From assembly GCA_030248065.1 (NCBI GenBank), contig JASAMV010001966.1, positions 1-64,000 of the forward strand: DNA of 64,000 bases, given 5' to 3'. Each line of letters begins with the position of its first letter. Within the stretch, counting starts at the first letter, position 1. The stretch is from Rhynchonema sp. JSB1_4 (taxonomy: Eukaryota > Nematoda > Chromadorea > Monhysterida > Xyalidae). Below the pieces are notes generated by a model. It was not told where the DNA came from, ran no database searches, and saw only the letters and a list, made by a program, of their open reading frames with translations. A program made the position numbers and the translations under genes. Shown here piece after piece: positions 8,701 through 16,897 of the stretch.

Positions 8701-10680
8701 CTAAAACAGAGTGTTCTTGCGGCGAAAAGCGATTTTTGACATTTTTGGACGAAAAATGGTCAATTTTGGTACTTCTCGGGGTCAAAACGTCATTTCTTAG
8801 GGTGCTTGTTCCAAAAGTGAAAAATTTTCCATACCCCATACCCCCGGCCGATTTCCCATACCCCTACCAGGGGGTAACCCTCCCCAACCCCCTAACGACA
8901 CCACTGCCCCGTAGGGGGGGCATCCCCCCAGCCAGTACACTGCCGGCACCCGACAGCCGACACCCGACATCTGGAAACACCCGATACCCGACATTTGACA
9001 AAAAAGCCGACACCCGACAGTTCCAAAAGAACCCGACATCTAATTTTTGAAAAAAAAAACCGACACCTAGTTTTTGGACCAAAAACAGGCAAATTTTTGC
9101 TCATTTGCATCATTAGTGCAATTTTTGGCTCGAGTTACTGAATTCAAGTATATTCACACGAAATAGACGCCAAAATGTCACATTCTGCGTCTTCGGAAAC
9201 ATGTGGTTTGAAGAAAATTTTCTCTTAAAATTCTTCTCTCAGCAAAGCTGGTGTTTTGAACTGTAAGTGTCGGTGTCGGGTCCCAAAAACACGACACCCG
9301 ACACCTGGAGGCACCCGACACCTACACTTTTTTGGCACCCGACAGCCGACACCCGACATCTCTCTAACCCTAACCATGCGCGATAAAAGACACAAAAGAC
9401 CAAGACTGTTTCCACCGTTTCAGACCCACCGTCTTCCGCAGCTATCAGCCCGTCTCTGACGAGCTAAAATCAGCGGACCTCAACGTCGTCGCAGTCAGGG
9501 CCAAACCGGGACCAGAGGCACTTGACGAACACATTACTGAGCATTTGGAGGACACGAAACACACGGCGGTGGTGGAGGAAGTGGTGCGTTTTCGGCCAGC
9601 ATGGTTCCCCTGCATCGAATGAACAACTTTTAACTGGCGGAAATTAGTGTGGCCGACCAGTGTAGGGGCAGGCAAATGGTAGCAAGGTACCCTGGGGGGA
9701 TGGATCCAGATGGCTGCAAGGTACCCGCTACCCAGCCTCCGGAAGGTTGCAAGGTACCCCTAAGGTCCGAAAAAGGGTGTTTTTTGCATGCATTATGCTG
9801 CAAAATTGGCCAAAAATTTGGCACTTTTGCATTTTAGCCAAAAAGTTGGCTAAATGGCTATTATTATACTGTCATAAAGAACCGAACAATTTCAGTGCAA
9901 AATTTGTTCGAAGTGACGAGAGTGTTCTTGAAGAGTGTTGAAGTCAGTCGAAAACACTTGGTTTACACGCTTTTTGGCCCATTTGGGGTCGGTTAATTTT
10001 CGTGCTCGAGCCAATTTTTCACCAAAATCGAAAAACTCATCAGTTTTGCATTACAATTTTTTGGCAAAATCGGAATAAAGTGCCGATATTTTTCCGATCA
10101 AAAACCGAAAAGGAACCCACGGAAAAATAAATGGAAAAGTATTCGGGTCTCGAAAAAAAACGGTTTTTTCCCGTTTTTTCCGCCTGCCAGTATAGCTATT
10201 GTATGGAGAGGTTTTTGAAGTCGAAAAACACCCATTTTTGCCTATGAAAATCCTAAATTGATGGTTGCAAAATACGTACCCTTCCCCCAATCCCCTTGGC
10301 CACTACACTGTCGCCACAGCTCAACCAAAATTTGCCCAAATCCTTGTCCAGGCCCTGCTACCACAATTGATACGGCTCATAGTGGTTTTCTTTCTTAAAA
10401 CGCCCTATTGTTCGTTCAACCCGACATGGAATTTGTACTGCCTCTGCAATACAAATGCAGCTCATTTGTGAAACCACTACAAGAGCCGCATGTATTGCAT
10501 AAAGTAGCGGACCACCACCGGATGCAGCATCATCATTGCAAACTAAAAGCGCGAAAATCACAGGACTTGACAACGTTAGCGCCACGAAAAATAGATTGGG
10601 ATCTGAAGCGGGACATATCGAAAAAATTGGAAAAACTAGAGCGACGAACGCAACGCGCGATGGCTGAATTAATTCGTTAG
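5797..10680 (+). CDS. CCDC12: CCDC12 / cwf18 spliceosome-associated protein
   Basis: CCDC12 (fission yeast cwf18) is a small coiled-coil protein of the activated spliceosome, acting in the nucleus. Exons are 5797-5966, 9424-9583 and 10564-10680, with phases 2 and 0 agreeing, giving 148 residues, close to the family's usual 150-170. Exon 1 encodes the basic helix A-E-A-R-K-R-K-E-R-L-Q-K-L-K-R-K. Exon 2 encodes V-F-R-S-Y-Q-P followed by an acidic linker ending A-V-V-E-E-V. Exon 3 gives the signature LAPRKIDWDLKRD and K-K-L-E-K-L-E-R-R-T-Q-R-A-M-A-E-L-I-R, ending just after it with TAG, so the short variable tail of vertebrate CCDC12 is missing. A second in-frame ATG lies two codons downstream. 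An acceptor-like TTTCAG 27 nt before the start (5765-5770) could be a 5' UTR or trans-splice acceptor. Intron 1 (5967-9423) and intron 2 (9584-10563) are filled with nested transposon relics. Confidence 0.9.
6007..6096. repeat. AATAGAGCCCC word repeat (half element)
   Basis: It begins TACCGTAAAAACCTAAATAGAG and carries four AATAGAGCCCC words around a GGGGTCAGTGAA centre. This mirrors the element at 5491-5605 in word orientation. The right end with its inverted copy is not seen, so it looks truncated. It lies about 40 nt inside CCDC12 intron 1, so exon 1 is bracketed by inverted copies of this family. Confidence 0.65.
6474..6899. mobile_element. hAT-like element with GGTTGCAAGGTACC words
   Basis: Left end CAGCCTAGTGGCAGG and right end CCACTACACTG are flanked by an exact 8-bp duplication CCTCCCAC (6466-6473, 6900-6907). 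Three GGTTGCAAGGTACC words sit left of a 220-nt core and two to three right of it. The core has the family hallmarks: GGTCCGAAAAAAGGGTG, a GCATGCATTATACTGC box, a GCGCGCGGAGCGCGCG palindrome and GGTCGAAAAACACCC. Poly-G/C tracts follow. No ORF of interest; long Gly/Pro ORFs here are translations of the repeat. Confidence 0.85.
6908..7789. mobile_element. hAT-like element with CCCTACCCGCCCCG words
   Basis: Inverted ends are CAGTGCTGTGGCT and AGCCACAGCACTG, a perfect 13-bp match. It is flanked by CCTCCCAC at 6900-6907 and 7790-7797, the left copy being shared with element 6474-6899, so it inserted into that element's target duplication. Words CCCTACCCGCCCCG lie on both sides of a core at about 7495-7640 that contains CGCGCTGCGCGCG. 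Another element (7008-7449) sits inside it. Confidence 0.85.
7008..7449. mobile_element. hAT-like element with GGTATCT(C)GAGT words
   Basis: Ends CACTGTAGTGGC and the inverse CCACCACACTG are bounded by CCGACCCC (7000-7007) and CCTACCCC (7450-7457), 7 of 8 identical. Words GGTATCTATCTCGAGTC and GGTATCT(C/T)(G)(A/G)GT occur three times on each side of an inverted copy of the family core (7145-7345, with GCGCGCTCCGCGCGC). It is nested in 6908-7789. Confidence 0.75.
7989..8217. mobile_element. short hAT-like element with GGGGATACCTACTGTACC words
   Basis: Ends CAGTGTTGGAGGT and the inverse ACCTCCAACACTG are perfect. The target duplication CCCCTAAC is exact at 7981-7988 and 8218-8225. Two tandem copies of the 18-nt word lie near the left end. 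At 229 bp it is the shortest complete member here. Confidence 0.85.
8497..8906. mobile_element. hAT-like element with TTTCCCATACC words
   Basis: Ends CAGTGGTGTCGTT and the inverse AACGACACCACTG are perfect. Flanks are CCCCGTGG (8489-8496) and CCCCGTAG (8907-8914), 7 of 8. Four words on the left and two or three on the right surround a 190-nt A/T-rich core. It is nested inside the element 7941-8942. Confidence 0.8.
8943..9365. repeat. CACCCGACA word clusters around a core
   Basis: About eight CACCCGACA or CCCGACATC words lie at 8948-9065 and about eight at 9268-9362. The 28-nt blocks at 8946-8973 and 9337-9364 are direct repeats of each other. The arrangement matches the neighbouring word elements, but inverted ends and a target duplication are not visible. 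The right cluster ends about 60 nt before the acceptor of CCDC12 exon 2. Confidence 0.65.
9658..10310. mobile_element. second full copy of the GGTTGCAAGGTACC element, in CCDC12 intron 2
   Basis: Ends CAGTGTAGGGGCAGG and the inverse CCACTACACTG are present. The first 200 nt closely follow element 6474-6899, including GGATGGATCCAGATGG and the GCATGCATTAT box. A roughly 330-nt block (about 9867-10195) with A/T-rich, unrelated sequence interrupts the core, probably a later insertion. The 8-nt flanks do not match well, so the duplication has decayed or my limits are off. Confidence 0.6.
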
Positions 10681-12424
10681 TGGCGTTCTTTTGATAGTTG
10701 TGGTTCATAATTGTCAGAAAAGGTGTTGGAATTGTGGCCTTTTCAAGCAAGTGCTAATTGCACTCAATTGCTAACTGCTTTTTTTGAATTTTCACGAAAA
10801 TCACCTAAAGAGCCCCATGTCACCTGACATTTATTTGTCAACTTTCACCTTGAATTCTATCCTTGCTGGGTGCAATTTCAACACAAAAGTTCAATAGCAA
10901 ATCCCGTTGGTCCAAGTTTCGATAGGTTATATTCATGTGGTCAACGCACGTCGGCAAGGGTGGTCCTTAACACAGCCTAATCTTATTGTCATGTACACAT
11001 TTCCTTGCGGTCTTTCAGGGCTGCTTGACGGTATGCGTTGACGACAAAGCAGTTAGGCCCCATTCAGCCAAATACATTCGCAACCTTCAGGTGAACGCCT
11101 GGCATCCGGCAAACAGGAGCTATTGTTGTCGGCTGTGAACGAAAGTGCGCGAACCGCACAGGCAGCACATTTGAGTGATGATGAGGATGATTGACACACG
11201 AATCCTGAACATTTTTTGTGATTGTTTTGGCCGATGTGACTTTGCTGGTAGATATGGATCGGGCTTGTTTTAACTTGATGACGATTTTCTTTATTGCCAC
11301 TTCCGACCGACGTAAAACTTCTACGCTGGTCAAGTTTGCAATTCTCAAAAAATCAGTCCGCGTTCTCGCTTAAAGCCTCCCGTCGCCGGGGCCGGACTCT
11401 GATGCCAGCAAAATACCGTTTTTCATATACATAGTTGTTTTGTTATTGTAATTTCATGATTATTGTTATTCAGCCGCTCATTACGTTTTTCCCGTTTTTA
11501 ACGTTGTTCTGAATGTACAAACTCCCGGTTCCAGAAACCACTAGTTTGCGCTGCTGCCATCAAGTGGCACACAGCGCGCGTTCAGCTGCGTGGGTGGCTG
11601 ATGTTTCACTGACACGTAAACAGTTTCAATCTGGTTCGACATTCTACGAAGTAAAATTCCAATTCAGCATGTGTGTTTTACTGTACCCTTCAGTCAATTT
11701 ATCGGTCTTGGTCACAGAGCTGCGCATAACTGTACATTTTATGGTGAGGTTTGGTTGGACATACAAGCCTAAAACGTTGCTTTATTTTACCTACAGGGTT
11801 CAACTAGACACTTGGTCACGAATGGCATCTTCGGTTTCTGCTTGTTGGCGCCGATGGTCGAGCGACTGAAATGGCAAACTTGTAACTGAAAACAATTGGG
11901 CACGTCCTAAAGATCAATCATTTGATCCAGCTTACGTGAGGCCGGCTTGGGCACAGGCAGATTTTGGTTGAGCAGCTGTATTTTGAGATAGAGTTGGCCC
12001 GACTGATTTTCATCAGCGTAAAAGTTGTTTCCCTGCAGCTGATGAACAATTTTCACGTTGGTCAAAAATAGTGCGCGTGCCTAACTCGGTCACAAAATAC
12101 ACCTCAACCAAACTTTGCCGATGACCAAGGCGAGTCGATGCCAATGCATTTGCCTTGATCTTGATCACGTGACTTACCACTAGCGGATCCAGGGGCCCAG
12201 GCCACCCCATTTAATCAAAGTGGCCCCCGAAGGATGGTCACCATTTCGGAGAAAAAAGGACCTCTAAATCGCAGGATTTTCACTCTAATACTTCAAAAGC
12301 CCAAAAATCGCGCGCGCGCGTCAGATACACCCATTTTGAAAAATGCGGAACTCGGAAATGTTTTGCACTTTGAAAACACAGTGAATGAAAAGGTTATTTG
12401 GTTATTTAATCTGGTTAACAGTTA
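10681..12424. other. gene-free region with one coding-like relic
   Basis: No supported gene. At 11880-12190 the minus strand shows a coding-like stretch broken by a frame change: one frame gives L-V-E-V-Y-F-V-T-E-L-G, the next continues N-V-K-I-V-H-Q-L-Q-G ... L-D-Q-M-I-D-L-stop. About 120 nt of it resemble 59904-60060. This may be a dead gene copy or transposon-derived. Confidence 0.35.
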
Positions 12425-12557
12425 ATTGCGTGTTCCGCAAAATTCATCCGGAATCCGGTAATAAATCCGGAAAACGCAAAAATAAAAAGTCCATGTGGAA
12501 ATCGGATTCCGGAAATATTTCCGGTTTCCGTGTTCAACCGAAGACCGCCCTAACTAG
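12425..12557. repeat. TCCGGAATCCGG repeat, relic of a foldback element
   Basis: Repeated TCCGGAATCCGG, TTCCGGAAAT and a right end GTTCAACCGAAGACCGCCCTA match the palindromic element at 55631-55760. The left end is not conserved, so it is a damaged copy. It ends about 45 nt from the stop of the neuropeptide gene. Confidence 0.55.
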
Positions 12558-12602
12558 AAACAGAAAAGTATCCGCAACCGATCTTACCCGACCTGTGCCA
12601 GA

Positions 12603-12860
12603 CTAGGGCGCGGGCATGCCGGCGTCCCAATCCCAACCGCTTGACCGTCCGTAGCGCGAGAATGCAGCACGTTTGCCGTATCTGCTGAACGCCGCTCGCT
12701 TTCCGTATCTTGAAAACGACGCGCGCCCGTAGCGGGAGAAGGCCGCACGTTTGTCCATCATTTGACCATCGTCCAAAGGCTCCTCATCCTCCGCCGCCGA
12801 AGTGGACAGCAGCAGCATCGCGCTCGCCGCAAGGACGCAGATAAATTGTGCGGATTTCAT
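12603..12860 (-). CDS. FSRYamide-type neuropeptide precursor
   Basis: An 85-residue secreted precursor. Residues 1-22 or so are a signal peptide (MKSAQFICVLAASAMLLLST). An acidic spacer and D-K-R follow, then four repeats: AAFSRYG-R, ASFSRYG-KR, AAFSRYG-KR and AAFSRYG-R. In each, Gly before Arg or Lys-Arg is the usual amidation and cleavage signal, so the products would be three AAFSRY-amide and one ASFSRY-amide peptides acting on a G-protein-coupled receptor. The tail (S-S-G-W-D-W-D-A-G-M-P-A-P) is unlike the peptides. One spacer is Arg only instead of Lys-Arg. An acceptor-like sequence about 50 nt upstream of the ATG (near 12910) suggests a 5' UTR intron or trans-splicing. I do not recognise the family; the RY-amide end recalls RYamide/luqin-type and FLP-like peptides. 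Confidence 0.8.
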   Translation of the reverse strand: MKSAQFICVLAASAMLLLSTSAAEDEEPLDDGQMMDKRAAFSRYGRASFSRYGKRAAFSRYGKRAAFSRYGRSSGWDWDAGMPAP

Positions 12861-13294
12861 GTTTGATGCTGAGATGCGTGAACAACCCTTTTGATTCAAT
12901 GCGGAGTGAACACGGTATCTGTAACAAAGGTTAATGTGTGATGATATTGATATGAGCAGGTGCACCATTCATATACTTGAGCAAAGCCGGCGTTTGAGCA
13001 AGGCCACTTTAAGCAAGAAAAAAGAGAAGAGTCCAAAAGTGCAGAACCTAAAAACGAATTGGCTTCAGTACTCCTAAACCCAAGTCCAGTCAGGAAACAG
13101 ATACGCGGCAATCCCTTTAGGAGAAACTTTTCAACCGCGCTCCCCGAGCCCAAAGCCCAGCATGCGGGCACGGCCACGGAGCCCCGCCCGCGCCGGCACG
13201 CCGCGGCACCGACCGCCACGAAACCCATATATGTGAGTCCGAAACTATAGGTGGTATTATATGTATTTCCAAAACGTGTGGACGTCCAGTTGCG

Positions 13295-13412
13295 GGTGTA
13301 AAGGTCGGCGTAAGCTCGGTGTAAACATGAACCGAAATATTGCCTGCAGTTAACATGGAATATTTGCTTGTTTACACCGACCGAGCTTTCGACCGATCGA
13401 TAGGTTTACACC
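13295..13412. repeat. imperfect foldback (GGTGTAAA ... TTTACACC)
   Basis: The arms contain GTCGGCGTAAGCTCGGTGTAAAC and, inverted, GTTTACACCGACCGAGC, about 40 nt each with small gaps, around a 40-nt loop. No flanking duplication was identified. Confidence 0.5.
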
Positions 13413-13539
13413 GTTTCGAACATACCGCCCTAAGCGTAAGATTTGCACCAAAATCAGCCTAACCGATTGGAACAAAATACAGAGCAATGACGGGGAGCGC
13501 ATGTACATTCCAAAACCCTTTCTGAACAAAAAATGGCTT

Positions 13540-13613
13540 TCTTCGACTGGGGCAGGTCAGGTCAGGTCCTCCGCCTAACCGGGGAAATGCTCTACCATCT
13601 GAGCTATCGAAGT
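13540..13613 (-). pseudogene. tRNA-like relic (tRNA-Tyr-like 5' half)
   Basis: On the minus strand a 74-nt segment starts ACTTCGA and ends TCGAAGA, which can pair as an acceptor stem except at the last base. It contains a good A box, TAGCTCAGATGGTAGAGC (13589-13606), closely like metazoan tRNA-Tyr. The anticodon arm does not fold well and has C where U33 is expected. The T arm is replaced by repeated GACCT and has no GGTTC box. It is therefore a degenerate tRNA gene or the head of a tRNA-derived SINE, not a working tRNA. Confidence 0.45.
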
Positions 13614-13915
13614 GCCTGCCCTTGGACGCAAAGTTTTTGGTCCTATACATACGCAATTGTGATTGCCGTTTTGGCTCGTTTTTTTCTTGTTCAGAGTGGT
13701 CTTGCTCAAGCAGGCTTTGTCCAATCGCCCTGCGCTAAGCTTCTAACACTAGATACTGGGTGTCTTCAGGTGAACATGACAATCGAAAAATAATGACAAC
13801 TTGGGGGTACCGTCAGTTATTTTCGTCACAAATGCGTCATCAGGTGTCCAGAATGCCCTGCCGCCTTACAGCCACAGCCTACAACAACCGGTGGGGATCA
13901 AGGTACAGTTCCGGG

Positions 13916-14108
13916 TGCAATTATAGGCTGAAAGTTGAAGTCGCGTGCACGCCCGTGCACGCGGCGTGCACGCGACTTCCTAGTGCTAAAACATAGGGAG
14001 CGCACGCCAGCGCACGCGCAAAACTTCGACTTTCGCCTATACTTTGCACTGTTTCGCACGCGCGTGCACGCGACTTCAACTTTCAGCCTAGAATTGCACC
14101 CGGTACTG
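13916..14108. mobile_element. palindromic Tc1/mariner-type MITE, 193 bp
   Basis: TA duplications at 13914-13915 and 14109-14110 flank ends CAGTTCCGGGTGCAATT and, inverted, CAGTACCGGGTGCAATT. The arms are about 48 nt with two differences, followed by GTGCACGC-rich inner repeats. The CAGT ends and TA duplication are those of Tc1/mariner elements. There is no transposase. Confidence 0.8.
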
Positions 14109-14429
14109 TAGAGTCAGTTGGAAAATGGTCAGGACCAGGAGTCGTGTTTGAAGGAGGTAATTTGGTGGGGGAATCCGAATCTGGCGTCCATCTGACTATA
14201 CCTACGTGACCCGAAAGTGCTTAAGGGGAATCGTAAATTGAGGTGATCGCACCGCTTTCCACCAAAACCTGTTCCCAGGCCCATTCCTCTCCCTTTAGGT
14301 AACATGTCCACGCCGGCTCTTGTGACACATGTCTGTTGGAAACGGTAACAAGAATGCTTGAGAAGAAATGTGCGAATATTAGAATCTTTTGGTCTGCAGC
14401 ACACCTACATATTGAATGTGCTGCACATA

Positions 14430-15283
14430 CAGTACCGGTTGCATCTCTTGGCTGTTTTTCACATGATTCATGCGGCATGGTACCTCGTTAAGTACTGAAT
14501 CATGCGAAAAATCATGCGGCATTATGCGACCCCATGCGAGCATTTTTGTCACCATGCGAGAATCATGCGGGCATGATTTTGGATCATGCGGCATGATTCT
14601 GTTGACTTGGCTGCTGGTTTAGCCTTGCTCTGTTTGTGATCACAGGCAGTTTATCAGCTGTCAGCCTAAATAATATTGGTAAAATTTGCCCAAAAAAGCT
14701 TTTAACAGAAATGTTTAATGGTATACTGTGTATGGCAATCTTTCTTCGCAATTTGTTTTTTAAAGGTGTAGTAGCGGTGTAATTAACTATGTACATAACC
14801 ATTTACTAGATGGGACCCGTGCCTACGGCCCGGCTACAGCGCCGCGCCCGTGCCGTGCCACCTCCCTCCCCCGAAGACCCGTTAGCATACCCAAAGCTAC
14901 CCGTGAAAATTGACCCGTCCGCACCTCCGAGGGAGGGGGCCACAGACAGACAGACACGTCTTCCTGTTTTAGTAGTATAGATGTTTCTCTCAAGCGCATT
15001 TCTAGTGAGATACTACCGGGATACTCGTTACATTCAAGTTGACAGCTGATAAATCGCCAGTGATCACAAACAGAGCAAAACTAAACCAGCAGCCAAGTCA
15101 ACACAGTCATGCGAGAATCATGTCGCATGGTCCAAAATCATGCCGTATGATTCTCGCATGGTGACAAAAATGCTCGCATGGGGTCGCATAATGCCGCATG
15201 AGTTTTCGCATAATTCAATACTTAAGGAGGTACCATGCCGCATAAATCATGCGAAAGACAGCTAAGAGATGCAACCGGTACTG
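14430..15283. mobile_element. long foldback Tc1/mariner-type element, 854 bp
   Basis: TA duplications (14428-14429, 15284-15285) flank ends reading CAGTACCGGTTGCATCTCTT in from both sides. The inverted arms run to about 14665 and 15040, roughly 235-240 nt, highly similar, and contain many CATGCGGCAT or TCATGCG words. The loop holds a separate dispersed repeat (14811-14993). The first nine bases are the same as in the 193-bp MITE next door, so one transposase could have moved both. No ORF. Confidence 0.85.
14811..14993. repeat. dispersed repeat with GTGCCTACGGCCCGGCTA core
   Basis: A GC-rich head (CCCGTGCCTACGGCCCGG), CATACCCAAAGCTA, GAGGGAGGGGGCC, then (CAGA) repeats and a tail CTGTTTTAGTAGTATAGATG. 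A second copy without the tail lies at 20624-20752. The copy here sits in the loop of the foldback element 14430-15283. Confidence 0.75.
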
Positions 15284-15784
15284 TAACTGAAATGATATGT
15301 GTCAAGTGAAGCAACTTCCTTAACTAAGCGTGCATCTGACAGCTCGCTCAAACAGGAACCAGAAACGTCGTCGCATATCCAAAACCGAACAAATACACAT
15401 TCACTTAATGGAACGAAAGCCTTGCATAAACATTGAGCTGCTGGGCATATGCTTTGAACAAAAAACGGGGGCAGCAAGCAGCTTAGAAGTTGGTGACGCC
15501 ACAGAAAATAAACACGCACTTCAGGAAGCGCACTTTGGTTCAATTGAATTGTCAACCAGCTCCACCTGTGTTTTGCTAAAACACCCGCACCAAGCACTAA
15601 TTTCCTCTCATACGGAAACCCGATTTAGTTACGCCAATTGACATCTGCACAACAATCAGCCGAAAACGCTCACATGCTGACAAGTGGGCGTGTAGGCATA
15701 CATCTATGTGCTATCAGTCTGCAAGCCACCTTAAATGTTGGATTAGTACATTTTGCGATAAAAATTCGTTGTGATGTCAATTGC

Positions 15785-15895
15785 CAGCCACTGGGGCCTG
15801 GGGGCCCTGACGAGGGATGTTGGGTCAAGGGTAAGGTGGTGCGGTGGGGTGCGGTTGCGACGTTTCGACAACGGATCCTGCTGTCGTCTTGGCCT
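15785..15895. repeat. repeat arm, inverted partner at 16722-16830
   Basis: This segment and the reverse complement of 16722-16830 share GACGTT(T/C)CGACAACGGAT and a G-rich lead. Read in the matching frames both give a peptide ending T-F-R-Q-R-I-L-L-S. The AGAGCCCC element at 16268-16711 lies between the two arms. Origin unknown; possibly a transposon-derived coding fragment. Confidence 0.5.
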
Positions 15896-16267
15896 GTGTG
15901 TGTTCCCCCTGGGCGGTATCGAACTTGAGGCGTTGGGCTGTGTGTCCAGCGCCTATCCAAACGACTATCGAGGCGACAATTATAGTGGTACATACTGTAC
16001 CAAGTGCTTACTTTTAGCTACCAAGTCCATGTGTTACAACTGTTTCAGTTATGCATGACACGTGTGCTGTTATTCATGTGTTATTACCTGATTTTGCTCA
16101 ATTTTCCAGAGGACATGCGCTTAAACCCTGATTTATCAAGGGATGCCCCTGATTCAGCAAGGTGCCCGGCCATCTGTTGCCCCACTGATCGTTCGGGTGG
16201 TATATGCAGCTGGAACTGGAAGCTCGTGCTTCTCTCGTGATCCTGCGGTGGCCTCATCAGTGGAGCT

Positions 16268-16711
16268 AACCGGAGTTCTCCGGTTACAGCCCCTCCGAAT
16301 AGAGCCCCCGGTGGGGCTCTATCTGGAACATTTTCCAAATAGAGCCCCATGGAGCTCTATTCTGTATTTTTTCGTTCTGGTACACAATTTGAGATCTAAA
16401 TTTACCGATAAAAAAGGAGCAAAACGAGCTACATTACATGATATTTCGTATTTTTGGTCAATATCTTTGCCTTTCATGCACATAGAACCAAAGTACAGTC
16501 AATACAAAGCGTCTATAAGACACAAAAACGTGTTGCAAAGAGGCATGAACCATGTTCGAAAAGCACAAAAATTTTACGTTGGGCTATGTTCGGAAGATGG
16601 TTCGAATAAAGCCCCATGGGGCTCTATCTGGGAATAAAAATAATTTTCAAAATCCGATTTCCCACCTATTACCGAGTAGAGCCCCAGGGGCTGTAACCGG
16701 AAAACTCCGGT
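16268..16711. mobile_element. foldback element with AATAGAGCCCC words
   Basis: Ends ACCGGAGTTCTCCGG and, inverted, CCGGAAAACTCCGGT are followed inward by TTACAGCCCC on both sides. AATAGAGCCCC or its inverse occurs three to four times at each end around a unique A/T-rich core of about 240 nt. Related ends occur at 44276-44438 and near 19292-19390. The flanking duplication is unclear. Confidence 0.65.
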
Positions 16712-16721
16712 CTTTGCTTTG

Positions 16722-16830
16722 AAGGTTGACAGAAGTATCCGTTGTCGGAACGTCACAAATCCGCCACGCCAGGCCAGGCTCCCTAAACTAACCCAATAGC
16801 CCTCTTCAGGCCTACCCCTCTGGCTATATG
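16722..16830. repeat. repeat arm, inverted partner of 15785-15895
   Basis: Reverse-complement homologue of the arm at 15785-15895. The minus-strand frame gives P-E-E-G-Y-W-V then T-F-R-Q-R-I-L-L-S; the plus-strand partner gives P-D-E-G-C-W-V and the same ending. Frame conservation suggests a protein-coding ancestry. Confidence 0.5.
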
Positions 16831-16897
16831 ACCACAACAAATTGTCCGCAAATTTGTCAACACGTGTGAACACGCCTCTGACCAGTTTTACTTCCAA

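Larger units (their letters stand above)
7941..8942. mobile_element. further GGTTGCAAGGTACC element, split by two insertions
   Basis: The family core at 8228-8390 and words at 8399-8484 are about 80 percent like element 6474-6899 by eye. The right end CCAGTACACTG is at 8932-8942; a left end CAGTGTAG is possible at 7941. Elements 7989-8217 and 8497-8906 are inserted in it. I found no convincing target duplication at its outer ends. Confidence 0.5.
12861..13915. other. upstream region of the neuropeptide gene, with GC-rich segment
   Basis: A GC-rich segment at about 13130-13225 is followed by TATATG and may be a promoter or UTR of the minus-strand neuropeptide gene. Open frames cross it on both strands (13059-13250 plus, 12896-13228 minus), but neither shows a known domain. 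An imperfect foldback lies at about 13295-13412 and a tRNA-like relic at 13540-13613. Confidence 0.35.

Noticed and set aside
10408..10563. Upstream open frame joined to CCDC12 exon 3 (M-E-F-V-L-P-L ...)
   Set aside because: The sequence before the CACAG acceptor does not match the family, whereas exon 2 at 9424-9583 supplies the expected V-F-R-S-Y-Q-P middle with correct phase.
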